From: Austropuccinia psidii
Taxonomy: Eukaryota > Basidiomycota > Pucciniomycetes > Pucciniales > Sphaerophragmiaceae
Direction: 5' to 3'
Length of the DNA stretch: 64,000 bases
NCBI GenBank assembly: GCA_023105745.1
Contig: JALGQZ010000018.1
Coordinates: 14,008,273 to 14,072,272 of the forward strand
Below, piece by piece: positions 1 through 11,184 of the stretch. The notes beneath the pieces were generated by a model, which did no database searches, was not told the DNA's origin, and was given only the letters and a program-made list of their open reading frames with translations. Position 1 is the first letter of the stretch; each line of letters starts with the position of its first letter. The position numbers were made by a program, and so were the translations under genes.

Positions 1-2402
1 ATAAAGGCTTTCAAAGAAGATTCCTTGGATATTTTACATCTTTCACAGCTTATACATTATTCTTGAACATCTCAATGCCACATAGGCTACCATATACAGG
101 ATTTAATTTTATTCTTTTTCTGTCTTCATAAAGGTGTCTTGAAAAGGGGTTGTGATTTAATTCTTTTAGTAAAAGGTTAATAAGAGATCTATCTATCCTT
201 TTCATAACACAGGTATTCTTTTTTTATGGAAGATTATACAATTAATCAGTCAAAATATTCCCTAATCATAAGGTTTTTTGAATATGTAATATAGGGAATT
301 TTTTAGAGAATTATATTGATCAGGTGAGGAAAGTAATTGGAATAGGAGGCTAAAATTTTTATCCTGGGTATAGCTATTCATTACTTCTTCAGAGGTAATT
401 TTTAGATCTGTAACACTAATTATTTACATTGTTATTTCTGGATGAACCTCTTCTGTTACATGTGCAGAATACTCAATGTCACTTGAAAACAGCCATCTGC
501 ATATCCCATCAGCACCACTGTCTATAGTTATATATTTGTTTACAATGGTCATATTTACTCTATATTATTGTATGTCTATTTTCCACCTAGGAAAATTACT
601 ATTATTTATTCATCTTCAGAAGTTACTTTAAAGCTGTAGAATATTTTATGACCTCAAAGTCACATCTTTCAAGGAGATAATTGATTTTTTTCAAGTATCA
701 AACAAGGAATAGGAATTCCTCTGACTTTCTCTATTTCTGGATTAAACTGGATTGATTCTCCTAGATATTAAACAGATGGGTACATCCACAGATTTGTAAT
801 TGATTATTTGCACTTGGTGAATTTTATCTTCCAGCCCATATCCTAATGAGTAAATATAAACCCTAAAAGGTAGCTTTCAATCTGCAATAAGTAGTAGTAG
901 GAAAGTGGCAAAGGCTTGTCTCAGGGGTTCCAACGACTTAATTATTTCAAAAATCATTTGCAATCATTAATTATTGTCACAAATGCTTTAGAGAGATATT
1001 TAAATAAATTAAAGATATTCAAAATTCTTTCTTTAAGACCCATTAGCTCCTATAAGTGACCAAATTTCCTTCTTTCTCTGATTCATATGAGAAATAGGTT
1101 TCAAAAATACTTCTGAATATTTAGTTTTTTATATTCCAAGGGATAGAAAAGGTAACACATGTCCCAAGACTTTTATCTATTTGAAAAAAAAGTGAAAGTT
1201 ACTCAAAGAATTATTCATTTTCACTTTTTGGATTTTATCAAGAACTATAGAAAATCTTGTCATGTGATCCTCCCATGCTTTTGGAGCACAAAATTATTTA
1301 ATAAATGTAGATAATGACACATCCTTATGAAATATCTTCAGTAAAAATCTCATTCATCATCCTTTGAGAACTTGGAGGTGAGTTCTTCATTTAACAAGGA
1401 ATTATTAGATATTCATATACTACACAACAAAAAATAATTATGAAGTATTTCCTTGATCTAGGTATTACCACATCTTAGTTGAATGCTTTCAAGGATTAAC
1501 TTGTGATAATTTGCACTGATTGAAGTATTTGAGTGAGATAAATATGGAACTTTGGTGCTGGGTTCCCTTCTGGAAAAGTATAGCTATAAAATTCTCCAAA
1601 TTACTCAACCCTTTTTAATTTTACTTTATTACATGCTACTATTACTGTTGTGGTATTTGAAACTTCCTAACCATAGCAAACATTTCTTATTAAACCCAGA
1701 TACAAGAGATATTTGATGTGTATTGAAGGGCTTACTTGGTATTCAGGCCTACTTGAGAGTCCTTGGTAAGGTATTTAGATATCAAAAGTAATTCCAGCTT
1801 CATGACCAAAAAATTCACATAAAGGCTTCTAATCTGAACAAAAAGTGTCTCTCTGGTTATATAAGAAGACAGAGAATTATTTTGCCCGTATATCAATAAG
1901 ATGAAGACTCTGATTTAAATTTCTATAGATCTAAGCTGACTAGTGAGTCTTTATCTATTGTAATCTTCACTTTTAAATTAAAAAATAAGCACTTCTGAAA
2001 CTTAATTTGCCCAATAGTATAGTTTCTGTCTTTTCTTCTGTGCAAACCAGCTTCTTAAATGATTAAATAATAAATTCCAAGTATAAAATGGATACAAGTA
2101 TGGTTTTTCATAAAAAAACTGAACAATAATTATTAAGTAAACATTTATGGGGGATTATGACAGTGGTCTCAAATATTCCCAATTGATTAATGGGATGACT
2201 TTCACTATTGAGTTTTGAACCATCACTTGGTAAGAATTGGACTTGGGGGGGCGTTCAGCTCTTTAGAAAAGCCTATAAAAAGGAAGAGAAGAAGGCTCCT
2301 GGGTTCAGTAACAGCTTGGTGAGTTTTTTTTCAACAAGAAATTCTGTTATACAGGAATTTCCAGCTGTATACTCTTTACCTCTATTTTTTTGTCTCTATT
2401 AT
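1..2402. other. AT-rich intergenic sequence, no gene seen
   Basis: No supported gene, RNA gene or element boundary is visible. A TATA-like stretch followed by purine-rich sequence lies near 2270-2300, just before the old solo LTR. It could be a remnant of another LTR, but nothing confirms that. The short open frame across 2208-2549 runs into the LTR and has no coding character. Confidence 0.6.
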
Positions 2403-2952
2403 TGTCAGCCTGTGACTCAAAACCAGAGCACAAGTATGACAGCCAAATACCATAAACCAATGGTAAAGCTAAGATACCACCAAAAAATGGAGCTGAGCCA
2501 AACCAGCCCAAAAGGTTTTGAAAGAAAGAGGAAACTAACCTCTTTATAAATATACAAGTCCCATCATCACAGGAAAAAAAATAGCAAAGTTATTCCTGCT
2601 CAGAGTTGTTGCTGAGAATAAACCTTAATTTTCACCTCTCATCTGAAATCCAGAGGAAGAGGCTTAATTCCAGAAAATGGGTATTTAAATTGAATTTCTA
2701 AAGAAGGGCTATCCAATGGTATCAGCCAAATTGAGCTAACACCAAAATTACAGAATTTACGGCCAAAATAAGGTCAAATAAGGGTGAATAAAATATTCAC
2801 CTCTCATCTAACTTCTACAGTTCTAGTTGGAGATAATTGAAGTGGGGTATTTTTGGAAATAGAAAATAAGGCCTATATGATGGTTCTATTAATTTCCCCA
2901 TATCTCATATATAAAAAAAGTTATTGAGAAAACAAGCTCCATACAGATATTG
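2403..2952 (+). repeat. Old family A solo LTR, left fragment
   Basis: The fragment starts TGTCAGCCTGTGACTCAAAA, which is the reverse complement of the end of the LTRs at 2953-4383 and 11185-12600, so it is a family A LTR in + sense. It is more diverged than those two. ATTAT at 2398-2402 recurs at 15464-15468, directly after the other end of this LTR, so the whole is one solo LTR with a 5-bp target duplication. The younger Ty3 element is inserted after 2952 and the LTR resumes at 12601. Confidence 0.88.
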
Positions 2953-4383
2953 TGTCAGGATGATGCTATGATAAAGGTATAACTAGGCTAATTACAGCTT
3001 TAACTGTGTATGTGACATGGCAGAAAATGATTAAAAAGATTTTATAAGGGTTTATAATAACATAAAAGGGTTCTACTATTTAAAAAATAGTGGTGGTGAG
3101 CGCTATTGAGAACCCTGGGTGCAGGCTTTATCTGTTGGATTACAATAATAAAGTCTACAATAATTAAAGATTATAATTATACCTGATTATTTAACCAAGA
3201 GTAAAACTGTTTTGGACAGTTTACTACGTAGGTTATTCAAGTGCAGTATGAGGAAACAACTCTGGCAGTGAAAAGCCTCCTTTTTATCCTGAAATGGGGT
3301 GGAAAGGGTGCTAGACCTTTCCACGTAGAGGAAGTGAAGATTTTTTCACTCTCTAGTACTGGCTTGTGGTTTGCAAACAGCCTGTATAACCTGTATTGGG
3401 CTCAGATGTGGTTTTGAAACCACATCTGGGCAGTTTTCACCAATACAGGGTGAAAATTTTCATCTGGGGACCTCACAGCCTGATTCTGACGTGTATGACG
3501 CGTAGAATGCTGTACAGAAGCTGTATGGGACCCCAGTATTGACTGACATATGAGGTATTGAAGTAAAAACATGCTTCTTCGTCTATTTGACACCTCATAT
3601 TCATGATTATGGGGTGTTATCCCATGGTAAGGCTGTATATGACAGCAGGTGGGATTTTGACCTTAAAATGGTCATAACTCTGTCAGTTTTTGAGATATAA
3701 AGCTCAACGTTGGCTCATTGAATAGCTCTATATGTGCTCTACACAATGGTACCCAACTTGACATGGTTATCATTAAATATGACAAAGTTATCCCATGTAC
3801 AAGTATTTTTGTATATTGGCGTGGTTTGGGCAAAAAGCTGTATTGAGCTTGTTTGGCCAATAACTTCTGTTGTAGTTAAGTTATGAGGAAATGGATGGCA
3901 CCATCAGATAGCCCTGATTGTGCTCTTTTCAAAAAGACCCCACTTTAAGTATCTCACACTAAAACTGTAAAAGTTAGATGAGAGGTGAATGTTTTGTTCA
4001 CCCTTATTTGGTCTGAATTTGACCATAACTCAAGTAATACTGGTGCTAGCTCAGTTTGGCTGGTACCATTGGATAGCCCTGGCTTAGAGCTTCATTTTGA
4101 GTACCCATTTGATGGGGTTAAGCCTCTCCTTCTAGATTTTAGATGAGAGGTGAAAATTAAGGTTTATGCTCAGCAATAACTTTGAGCAGGAATAACTTTG
4201 TTATTTCTTGTCCTATGGTGATGGGACTTATATTTTCAGTAAGAGGTGAGTTTCCTCTTTCTTTTGATACCTTTTGAGCTAATTTGGCTCAGCTCCATGT
4301 TTTGGTGGTATTTTGGCTATACCATTGGTTTATGGTATTTTGGCTGTCATGCTTGTGCTCTGGTTTTGAGTCACAGGATGACA
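2953..4383 (-). repeat. 3' LTR of the family A element (1431 bp)
   Basis: Its ends are TGTCAGGATG and CAGGATGACA as read on the + strand. It matches 11185-12600 along its whole length, but carries 15 bp near 3150 that the other copy lacks. The small open frames inside it (for example 3402-3593) recur in the other LTR and have no recognisable product. Confidence 0.94.
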
Positions 4384-4395
4384 TACCCTCCCTCT
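4384..4395 (-). promoter_or_regulatory. Polypurine tract of the family A element
   Basis: In sense orientation AGAGGGAGGGTA lies directly before the TGTCA of the 3' LTR, which is where plus-strand DNA synthesis is primed in LTR retrotransposons. The assignment rests on position and purine content. Confidence 0.7.
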
Positions 4396-4407
4396 AAAAA
4401 ATGCTCA

Positions 4408-4938
4408 TCATAGATGAGACTGTTCAGTCCTCCTTGAGGCTCTGAATCTCCTTAAATGAAGGTTCCCATCTGGTATGGCATCCTCTGCCAACCATTTGTC
4501 TTTGTCAGCTGTCTGGTTCTTGAATCTGACTAGGTATTGTCTCTGATCCCTCCCATTAAGTCTGAGTTTTCTGGCCCTGATGATTTTACTCACAGGTCCA
4601 GGAGAGTCTTCTACTTCCACTATTCCTGGTGGAGTGATGTTTTTCTTCCTGGAGGGGAATTTATCCTCCTCTGTTTGGAAGTATGGTTTGACCAGGCTCA
4701 CTGGAAAGACTGGGTGTTTCCTAGAAAACTCCTCAGTGAGCTTGACTTCTACTGCATTCTTCCCTATCAACTTAATGATAGTGAAGGGCCCTACAAATGA
4801 GTCTCTCATTTTCTTAGGTCCTTTGAGATTGTTAAAGTTCAGTGTAGACACTAGCACCTGGTCCCCTTCCTTGAAGTCAGGTTCCATATGTGATTTGTCC
4901 CACCTTTGCTTATTATACTCTTTGGCCTCAGCTATGCA
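4408..4938 (-). pseudogene. Integrase C-terminus and chromodomain, after an in-frame stop
   Basis: This continues the gag-pol frame beyond the TAA at 4939-4941. It covers the GPF/Y-like module of integrase ([17 protein letters not shown], then DSFVGPFTIIKL, then HPVFPVSLVKPY) and a C-terminal chromodomain (QYLVRFKNQTADKDKWL, ending LHLRRFRASRR). Chromodomains of Ty3 chromoviruses are known to steer integration to heterochromatin marks. The frame is exactly in phase with the upstream one, so a single codon change separates this copy from an uninterrupted reading. The same module in the family B element, ending at 46357, is intact. Without readthrough this part is not made. Confidence 0.88.
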
Positions 4939-7900
4939 TTAGGCAGCAGTATCACAGGCTTTCTTCCACATATCATGGAAGTCCTTGGCTGTGGGGTGGA
5001 TGGTCAGAAGATTTTTCTTCAAGTGATCCACAGGTAACAGGGGATTCCACCCTTTCTCTACCAGTGCAGGTGTTTTTCCTGTGGTAGAGTGCTGGCTTGT
5101 ATTATAAGCCAGTTGGACTGCTGGTAAGAGGGTGACCCAATCATGGGTGTATCCCTCATGGTCCTTGTATTCCATGCCATAGGCACAGAACCTCCTGAGG
5201 ATGTCCTCCATTGTTTGGATCATCCTCTCAGCTAGGCCATCTGTTTGTGGATGGTAAGCTGTGGAAAAAGCAAGCTTGGTGCCTAGCATGTCATATAAAT
5301 TGGTCCAAAATTCAGATGTGAATTTTGGGTCCCTATCACTAATTATGATCTTAGGGACTCCACAGGTGGATATGATGTTATTCCAAAATAACAGAGCAGT
5401 GTCCATGGCTGTGTCCTCTTTATGGCATGGTAGACATCTCATGCTCTTGCTGAACCTATCAACTATGATTAGGCAGGCATTGTAGTTTTCTTTGCCTCCT
5501 GGGACAAGTCCTGTGACCCAGTCCATGTTGATGGTTTCCCATGGGTGTTTGGGTTCTTCTATGTGTTGAAGTAACCCATATTTCTTCCCATGTTTTCTAT
5601 TTGCCTTTTGGCATCTTTCACAAGTGTTGATGTATTCACTCAACTCTTGCTGCCACTTGGGCCACCAAGCTGTGCTTGCTACCCTCTCTTTAGTCCTGTC
5701 CTCACTCATGTGTCCCATGTAGGGGCAGTCATGGCATTCCTGCAGGATTAAAGAGATGTGGTCTCTGTCTATCACTGTGAGTGCACTGGTGTGCTTTTCT
5801 CTGTGATAAATCAGGCCATCTATAAGGAAGAATTTATTGTCCTTATAGGCCCTCAACCAGGGTTCCTCCAGCTGGGTTTCCAGTTCTGGGCTCCTGTATT
5901 TTTGTTGAAGGAGTTGGAGTAGTATGCTACACTGTTTGTGTTTGGCATAAGATTTCAGTACTGCATTGAAAAATTCATTGTGCAGTTCTGAGGAACTTAT
6001 TCCCAGTATGGGGGTTTCTGTCCCTTCTGAATCAGTGTTTCCACTGTCAAGGGTACCACTCCCTGGTGCCCATTCAGAGAATCTGAAGTTTTTCTTCCTA
6101 TTTATTTCCATAAAATGGATAGGAATTTTTGCAGCAACTTCAGGGTCATAAGCTGGATTGCTTTTGACATTGTCCAGTGGCCATCTGCTAAGGCCATCTG
6201 CATTGGTATGGCTTTTACCTTCCTTGTATATGATGGTCATGTTCCCTCTATACTCCTGGATAGCTATTTGCCATCTCAGCATGTGTCTATTAGTAGTCTT
6301 CATGTTTAGTAAAGACTTCAAGGCTGTGCAGTCTGTATAGACTTCAAAGACTGCACCCTCCAAGTAATAATGGAGTTTTTCTAGAGCCCAGACTAGACAT
6401 AGACATTCTGTCTGGGTGGCCCCATACCTGGCTTCTGAATCTTTCAGCTTCCTGGAGATGTAACATATTACACCTTCTCTTGGTTCACCATCCACAATTT
6501 GTCTTTGGTGAAGGGCTGCTCCCAAGCCTTGGCTGCATGCTGCATCTATATATAACTTGAATGGTAGTTCAAAGTCAGGCAAGATGAGCACAGGTGCATT
6601 TGTGAGTTCATATTTGATCCTCTCATATGCATCCCTCCTTTCCTTGGTTATTTCAAAAACTACATCTTTTGAGCATAACTTGTATAAACTACTAGTTATG
6701 TGAGCAAAGTTTTTGATGTGGTTTCTATAGTAGCTAGCAAATCCAAGGAAAGATTGCATCTCTTTGATGTTCTTTGGTACTGGTTTTTGCAGTACTGCTG
6801 CCACTTTGTTCTGGTCAATTGCCAGACTAAGGCCTGAGACTTTGTGTCCTAGAGCTAGTAGCTCTTGTTGGCCAAAATTACACTTTTTGAGTGAAATTTT
6901 CAGATTGATGGGTGTACATTTACTTAGCACTCTGTCTATGTATTGTACATGGTCTTCCCATGTCTCTGAGTATATAATGATATCATCAATATATACTACC
7001 ATCCAGCCTTCCATTATTTCTTCTTGAAATATGGTGTCCATCATCCTCTGGAAGTGGGCTGGTGCATTCTTGATGCCAAATGGCATCCTGGTGTACTCAT
7101 ATATGCCCATATGGCATATAATTCTGAGTAATTTCATGGAGTTTGGTTTAACTCCATTTTGGTGGAAGCCCTTCATACAATCCATCTTGGTTATGTATTT
7201 GGCTTTGGCCAATTTATCCAAGGCATGAGGTATCCTTGGTATAGGATACCTGTCTGCTTTTGTGTAGTTGTTCAGGGCTCTGAAGTCTCCACAAAATCTA
7301 GACTTGCCATCATGCCAGGTGATCAGGACAGGAATGGTGATTTCCACTATTTCATTATGTCCAATCTTCCTGATGACATCCATGTCCAGGAGTTCATTGA
7401 TGTGTTTCTCAATCTCTTTCCTGGTCTCCAGACTTGCTGGGTAAGGAGGTCTCCTTAACATGGGTGGGTAAGGCCTTTCCACATCCAGATATAGTTCTAT
7501 ATCATGGCCTTTGATCTTGCCTAATGGTTCTTCACCAATGGCAAATGCTGGTCTATTCTTCCTCAGCATCTTCAGTAAACTTAGCTTTTGTTTACTGGTG
7601 AGGGTAGTGCTAAACTGTCCCTCTCTGAATTCTTTCAGAAGTTCTCCCAGTGGGTCCTGAGAAGATATCTGGTATATATCAAGAGAAAATTTCTTTTCCT
7701 TGTTACTACCAATGGTAATATGCCTATTTTTACTATTGTAAATATCTATGCCATACATCCTCTGGTAATCTGTTCCCAGTAAAAACCCTTGGATGTGGGC
7801 ATCTTCAAGCACTACAAACTCTGGGTTGAGTCTGATATTACCTTTTCTGTGGGGTATAATTATCTCTTTGATAATTGTCCCAATAGAGGTCATCTTTCCA

Positions 7901-10263
7901 GATGCACTCTTAAAGTTCTTTGCTCTGGTGGGAAAGAGTTCTTTTTCCCAGTTTGGGAAGTGGTTATCCAGATAATTTCTGGCCACTATGGAGCAGTGTG
8001 CTCCACTGTCAATGATCAGTGGATGCTGAGCATTGTCAATACATACAGTCATTTTTGTGGCTGTTCCATGTATATATGCCATTCCTTTGGTTGGTGTAAC
8101 CAGGAATGTTTGTGCATCTTGTGTATGTTTACACAAGTTCTTGTTGGCAGTTTCTTGTGGCATGCCTGCTTCCAACTGTATATCCTGGATTTCTAGTGGG
8201 GTTTCCTCTTGGTATTCCACTAGAAATTCCTCTCTTGGGTCTTGCTCCTCATCAGATGGTTCTCTAATGGCATCACCCATAGAGTCTGATTCAGAATCCT
8301 CTGTTGGAGGTTCTTCTTCAGGGACTTTTTCTATAACATAGACTTTCTTCTTTGCTTTTGGACAGTTGTTGGCATAGTGGTCTGTTGAACCACAATTGTG
8401 ACAAGAATTCTTCTTCTTTGCCACTTCTGCCACTCTCTCTCTGGGTTTGTCTTTGAACTCCACCCTGAAAGGTTGTTTCTCTTTGAAACCACTGCTTCTA
8501 TATGGGGTGAATTTCCCTATATTAGTCCTTTTCCTTATGTCTTGTAAGGTATTGGCTATATCATCTAGAGTGCAATTTTGGTTGCATCTGCACTTTACTG
8601 CATGCTCTAGTTCTCCTGGCAGTTGTGTCAGAAGTTTATGATTCCTCATTTGAATGTTCATTTGAGGATCAATGGCTTTAAGTCTTTTAGACTGTCTAAG
8701 ACACCACTCATATGGATCTTTGTCCACAGAGTATTTGTCATTTTCGAATGACATGGTCTTTTGCCATATCCAAGTTCCATTACTGTAATTTTGGATTATT
8801 TGACTCTTCCACCATGGCCAATTTCTTCTGCCATGGATTTCTTTCATTTCAGTGTACCATATACTTGCATGACCTTTAAATGCAGTATTCAGTCTAGCAG
8901 TAATCCAGTAATCTGGTATGCTTGGTACATCAATGAAGAGTCCATCAATATAATCTATGAGTTCCATATGATCATATTCTCCTGATCCAGAGAATTTGGG
9001 CCAGCTTGAGGCCTCAGGAAGCTGTTTCAAGGCTTCCTTCTCTGAATAAGACATGCCATCTCCATCCTGGTATTGTGATGGAGATCTTGCCTTATTCAAC
9101 AACATGGCATCTGGTTTGATGTCATCTGGTTGATATGGATTCTCCATAGCTTGGCCTTGTGGTTGGGGCTTTAAGCTATGGTAGGCATCAAACAATTTGT
9201 TGATGTCTTGGTTCAGACACTCCCTGTCCCTGCTACTATGGTGTTGTTCTTCAGAGACTTGATTCAGTCTCTTGTTGGTTTCTTCAGAGGCTTTGCTCAG
9301 TTGAGCATATCCTTCCTGAAGGTTTTTAACTATCTTCTCCAATGAGGCTTGAGTTTTTCTCATCCTCTCTTGGGCAGCTGCAAATTCTGTAGCCTGCTTT
9401 GCAGATTGCTCAGCATATTGGGACATTTGTAACCACAGTGTGTCACTGTTGATGTTACTCTCAGATGTGATAATGTTATTTTCAGTCTGAGTGGGGGTAA
9501 TGTTTCTATTACTAGGACTACTGATTCTAGAGTGGTTTACAACTACTTCTGGTTCTTGTGTACTTCTTTTACAAAATCTAACAGCTTCTGGATCATGGGG
9601 TCTGCCTCTTTCCTCCTCTGGTTGAAGGAGGCTTTGTTCTTGCCCTTGTTGCCTTGTCTTCTCCTGGAAACTTCCTGGAATTGTGAAGAATGGTGACTCT
9701 TGGCCACTGATCTGCTGGTTTCTGAATGGTGTGAAGCCACTGGAGAGCTGATTTGGCATGCTCCTTGTGAACCTGAAGGAATCTGAGTAGGCCCTGTCTG
9801 GGTTAACTGTTCTTCTATAGCTTGGATAGTGGCTTGATTCTCCCTTATCCTCTGTGCCCTTGCCTCCAGGAGTCTGTGCTGCCTGGTAGGATTCCAACCT
9901 TTGGTGATTACCATAAGGTCTTTGAAGTCTATCTCTTTGAGACAGATCTTCTGGCAACTTGATCCCAGTTCTGCCCAGTGAGTTGCTAGGTTGAACCTCT
10001 TGTTGTCCATGCTCCATTGAAACAAATCTTTGAGGAGTTGGTGGATTTGAAGAACTTGATCCATATCCTTCCAGTCCTCTGGTTTGAGGTTTCTGTTGAA
10101 TTGGAGTGTGAATGGCAAGGTTTATATTATCTCCCTCATTGTTTTGCCATCCACCACTGTGTCCAATGTGTCTTCTTTCAGGTCTTCTGGTTCTAGACAT
10201 TCCTGCTCTATCCTCTGGCTGGTTCCTTTGGAAGCCAAGGTCTCTGAGGTATGCAGGGGACAT
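4939..10263 (-). CDS. Ty3 gag-pol polyprotein, cut short by a TAA
   Basis: This is a 1774-residue retrotransposon polyprotein. Residues 1-250 are rich in Ser, Gln, Arg and Pro. Residues 275-345 look like a coiled coil. The Ty3-type capsid is at 425-575 and the CCHC zinc knuckle ([14 protein letters not shown]) at 621-634. The protease DSG is at 752-754. RT has Asp1028 and YIDD at 1091-1094. RNase H has Asp1240, Glu1286, Asp1311 and Asp1356. Integrase has His1511, His1518, Cys1548, Cys1551 and Asp1581, Asp1643, Glu1679, the last two spaced as D(35)E. All catalytic residues are present. The ATG at 10263 lies one base after the TGA of the upstream frame and inside a predicted intron (10244-10311). 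The first roughly 230 codons overlap a second open frame in +1. The TAA at 4939-4941 removes the end of integrase and the chromodomain. Confidence 0.93.
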   Translation of the reverse strand: MSPAYLRDLGFQRNQPEDRAGMSRTRRPERRHIGHSGGWQNNEGDNINLAIHTPIQQKPQTRGLEGYGSSSSNPPTPQRFVSMEHGQQEVQPSNSLGRTGIKLPEDLSQRDRLQRPYGNHQRLESYQAAQTPGGKGTEDKGESSHYPSYRRTVNPDRAYSDSFRFTRSMPNQLSSGFTPFRNQQISGQESPFFTIPGSFQEKTRQQGQEQSLLQPEEERGRPHDPEAVRFCKRSTQEPEVVVNHSRISSPSNRNITPTQTENNIITSESNINSDTLWLQMSQYAEQSAKQATEFAAAQERMRKTQASLEKIVKNLQEGYAQLSKASEETNKRLNQVSEEQHHSSRDRECLNQDINKLFDAYHSLKPQPQGQAMENPYQPDDIKPDAMLLNKARSPSQYQDGDGMSYSEKEALKQLPEASSWPKFSGSGEYDHMELIDYIDGLFIDVPSIPDYWITARLNTAFKGHASIWYTEMKEIHGRRNWPWWKSQIIQNYSNGTWIWQKTMSFENDKYSVDKDPYEWCLRQSKRLKAIDPQMNIQMRNHKLLTQLPGELEHAVKCRCNQNCTLDDIANTLQDIRKRTNIGKFTPYRSSGFKEKQPFRVEFKDKPRERVAEVAKKKNSCHNCGSTDHYANNCPKAKKKVYVIEKVPEEEPPTEDSESDSMGDAIREPSDEEQDPREEFLVEYQEETPLEIQDIQLEAGMPQETANKNLCKHTQDAQTFLVTPTKGMAYIHGTATKMTVCIDNAQHPLIIDSGAHCSIVARNYLDNHFPNWEKELFPTRAKNFKSASGKMTSIGTIIKEIIIPHRKGNIRLNPEFVVLEDAHIQGFLLGTDYQRMYGIDIYNSKNRHITIGSNKEKKFSLDIYQISSQDPLGELLKEFREGQFSTTLTSKQKLSLLKMLRKNRPAFAIGEEPLGKIKGHDIELYLDVERPYPPMLRRPPYPASLETRKEIEKHINELLDMDVIRKIGHNEIVEITIPVLITWHDGKSRFCGDFRALNNYTKADRYPIPRIPHALDKLAKAKYITKMDCMKGFHQNGVKPNSMKLLRIICHMGIYEYTRMPFGIKNAPAHFQRMMDTIFQEEIMEGWMVVYIDDIIIYSETWEDHVQYIDRVLSKCTPINLKISLKKCNFGQQELLALGHKVSGLSLAIDQNKVAAVLQKPVPKNIKEMQSFLGFASYYRNHIKNFAHITSSLYKLCSKDVVFEITKERRDAYERIKYELTNAPVLILPDFELPFKLYIDAACSQGLGAALHQRQIVDGEPREGVICYISRKLKDSEARYGATQTECLCLVWALEKLHYYLEGAVFEVYTDCTALKSLLNMKTTNRHMLRWQIAIQEYRGNMTIIYKEGKSHTNADGLSRWPLDNVKSNPAYDPEVAAKIPIHFMEINRKKNFRFSEWAPGSGTLDSGNTDSEGTETPILGISSSELHNEFFNAVLKSYAKHKQCSILLQLLQQKYRSPELETQLEEPWLRAYKDNKFFLIDGLIYHREKHTSALTVIDRDHISLILQECHDCPYMGHMSEDRTKERVASTAWWPKWQQELSEYINTCERCQKANRKHGKKYGLLQHIEEPKHPWETINMDWVTGLVPGGKENYNACLIIVDRFSKSMRCLPCHKEDTAMDTALLFWNNIISTCGVPKIIISDRDPKFTSEFWTNLYDMLGTKLAFSTAYHPQTDGLAERMIQTMEDILRRFCAYGMEYKDHEGYTHDWVTLLPAVQLAYNTSQHSTTGKTPALVEKGWNPLLPVDHLKKNLLTIHPTAKDFHDMWKKACDTAA
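9543..10121 (-). CDS. Overprinted +1-frame ORF with GWNP motif (family A)
   Basis: This open frame lies +1 to gag and covers about 190 codons. Its composition is globular ([16 protein letters not shown], then [11 protein letters not shown]), while the gag frame over the same bases is low-complexity. The family B element has an open frame at the same place and in the same relative frame (40806-41252). It shares a GWNP motif, an upstream Trp/Leu/Lys-rich stretch and a basic Ser/Lys-rich tail, so selection on this frame is likely. It is in phase with the exon at 10312-10612 if the phase-1 intron 10244-10311 is removed. A single TAA at 10122-10124 separates the two parts in this copy. The function is unknown. 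It could be a matrix-like N-terminal Gag protein or an accessory protein. Confidence 0.55.
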   Translation of the reverse strand, partial: TLPFTLQFNRNLKPEDWKDMDQVLQIHQLLKDLFQWSMDNKRFNLATHWAELGSSCQKICLKEIDFKDLMVITKGWNPTRQHRLLEARAQRIRENQATIQAIEEQLTQTGPTQIPSGSQGACQISSPVASHHSETSRSVAKSHHSSQFQEVSRRRQGNKGKNKASFNQRRKEADPMIQKLLDFVKEVHKNQK

Positions 10264-10311
10264 ATCAGTGTTTGCAAGCAGTCAAAAACTTTATGTTCTT
10301 AGGGTATTTAC
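10244..10311 (-). other. Predicted phase-1 intron containing the gag ATG (family A)
   Basis: The donor reads AAAG/GTAAAT and the acceptor CATACCTCAG/AGACC, giving 68 bp. The intron interrupts the upstream frame after the first base of a codon. The gag-pol ATG at 10261-10263 lies 20 nt from its 3' end. The family B element has an intron at the equivalent place with the same phase and its gag ATG 11 nt from the acceptor. Retaining the intron would open gag-pol, while splicing would lead into the +1 frame. This is prediction from splice motifs only. Confidence 0.5.
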
Positions 10312-10612
10312 CTTTGACTGTGCCTTGTACAAATTTGTTATCTGCTGATTTGGGCAGTTTGCCTTTGGAGGTTACAACTGGGTTAATAATTGTAATCTTC
10401 CCTGTACAAGTGGTTAAGGTTGGTTTACCTTGTATTGAAGCAGAGTTTCGTGGTTTTCTACTCCTCTGAGTGGCTATTGGTGTCCACTTCTTGGCTGTAA
10501 TGAGGCCTTCACTAAGCCTTTTTCCTTTACCCTTGCTGCCCTCTGGTTCTGAGGGTGTCACTGGTGTGTTGGCCTGTGACTGGGTTTCAAGTGGGATGTA
10601 ATTTTCTTCCAC
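10265..10612 (-). CDS. N-terminal exon of the family A element
   Basis: This open frame of about 115 codons has no ATG. It is preceded by a strong 3' splice site: a branch-like TTAACTGAC, a pyrimidine run, then GATTCAG at 10612-10618. It encodes a basic Ser/Thr/Pro/Lys-rich segment. Unspliced, it ends at a TGA (10265-10267) one base before the gag ATG. Spliced at 10312 it continues at 10243 in the +1 frame. The family B element has a matching arrangement (acceptor at 40331-40333, exon 40334-40483). The donor of the leader intron was not located. There is no recognised domain. Confidence 0.5.
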   Translation of the reverse strand: MEENYIPLETQSQANTPVTPSEPEGSKGKGKRLSEGLITAKKWTPIATQRSRKPRNSASIQGKPTLTTCTGKITIINPVVTSKGKLPKSADNKFVQGTVKGKYPKNIKFLTACKH

Positions 10613-11165
10613 TGAATCAAAACAGGAAAAAGAGGGCTTATGTCAGTTAAGACTTCTTAAATGGCTGGTTTTGCACGTCTAAGAATGGCCTCTGGGCTTG
10701 TATATTATTACAGTATGCCCTTGTATAATGACAATGTAATTGAATTAACAATTTCACGTCAAAAATACAGCTTATGGTGTCCTGTCACACTGTTTGTGTG
10801 TCAGTATCCCTCAGATACACTTGTGGTTTGCAAGTGTATTCTGTAAAAGTGGTTTGTATACAAGTGTTATTGAATTAACAATACACTTGACCACGCCGCA
10901 ACTGATGGTTTTTCAGTCAGAGGTGTCCTTATCCAGTCAAGAATAAAGGACTTTATTAGTGGCTTATGTGTTTTTATATGCAAAACACGCCAAAAATAAT
11001 AAATTACTGTGGGTATTAACCACGTAAAAATACTCTTATAATATGAGTATATATAAAATATATATTTTTAAACAGAAATTACGCCTAAAAATGATAAAAC
11101 AATGTGTTAATAAGTCATGAAAAAGAGAAAAGACTTACTTGTAAGGTCCAAAAAAGGTCAAAAAA
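10613..11165 (-). other. Leader between PBS and first exon (family A)
   Basis: This is untranslated leader of the retrotransposon with no convincing coding frame. Its 3' end carries the branch-like and pyrimidine-rich sequence that makes the acceptor next to 10612. Repeated CACTTGTGG/CAAGTGTA-like words occur around 10800-10900. Confidence 0.5.
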
Positions 11166-11184
11166 CACGGCCAGGCCCCCAAAA
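11166..11184 (-). promoter_or_regulatory. PBS-like site of the family A element
   Basis: Directly inside the 5' LTR the sense strand reads TTTTGGGGGCCTGGCCGTG. The first TGG could pair with a tRNA CCA end, but the rest does not resemble the usual initiator-Met PBS and I cannot assign a tRNA. The family B element has TTTGGGGGCCTGGCCGTG at the same place although its LTR is unrelated. Confidence 0.65.

Noticed and set aside
2208..2549. 113-codon + strand frame
   Set aside because: It crosses the boundary of the old solo LTR at 2403, so it cannot be a natural gene.
3402..3860. Small minus-strand frames that recur at 11619-12077
   Set aside because: They lie inside the family A LTRs and recur only because the LTRs are duplicated. 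The sequences resemble no known protein.
6764..8341. Several + strand frames of 60-135 codons opposite gag-pol
   Set aside because: They are antisense shadows of the polyprotein with no independent coding character.
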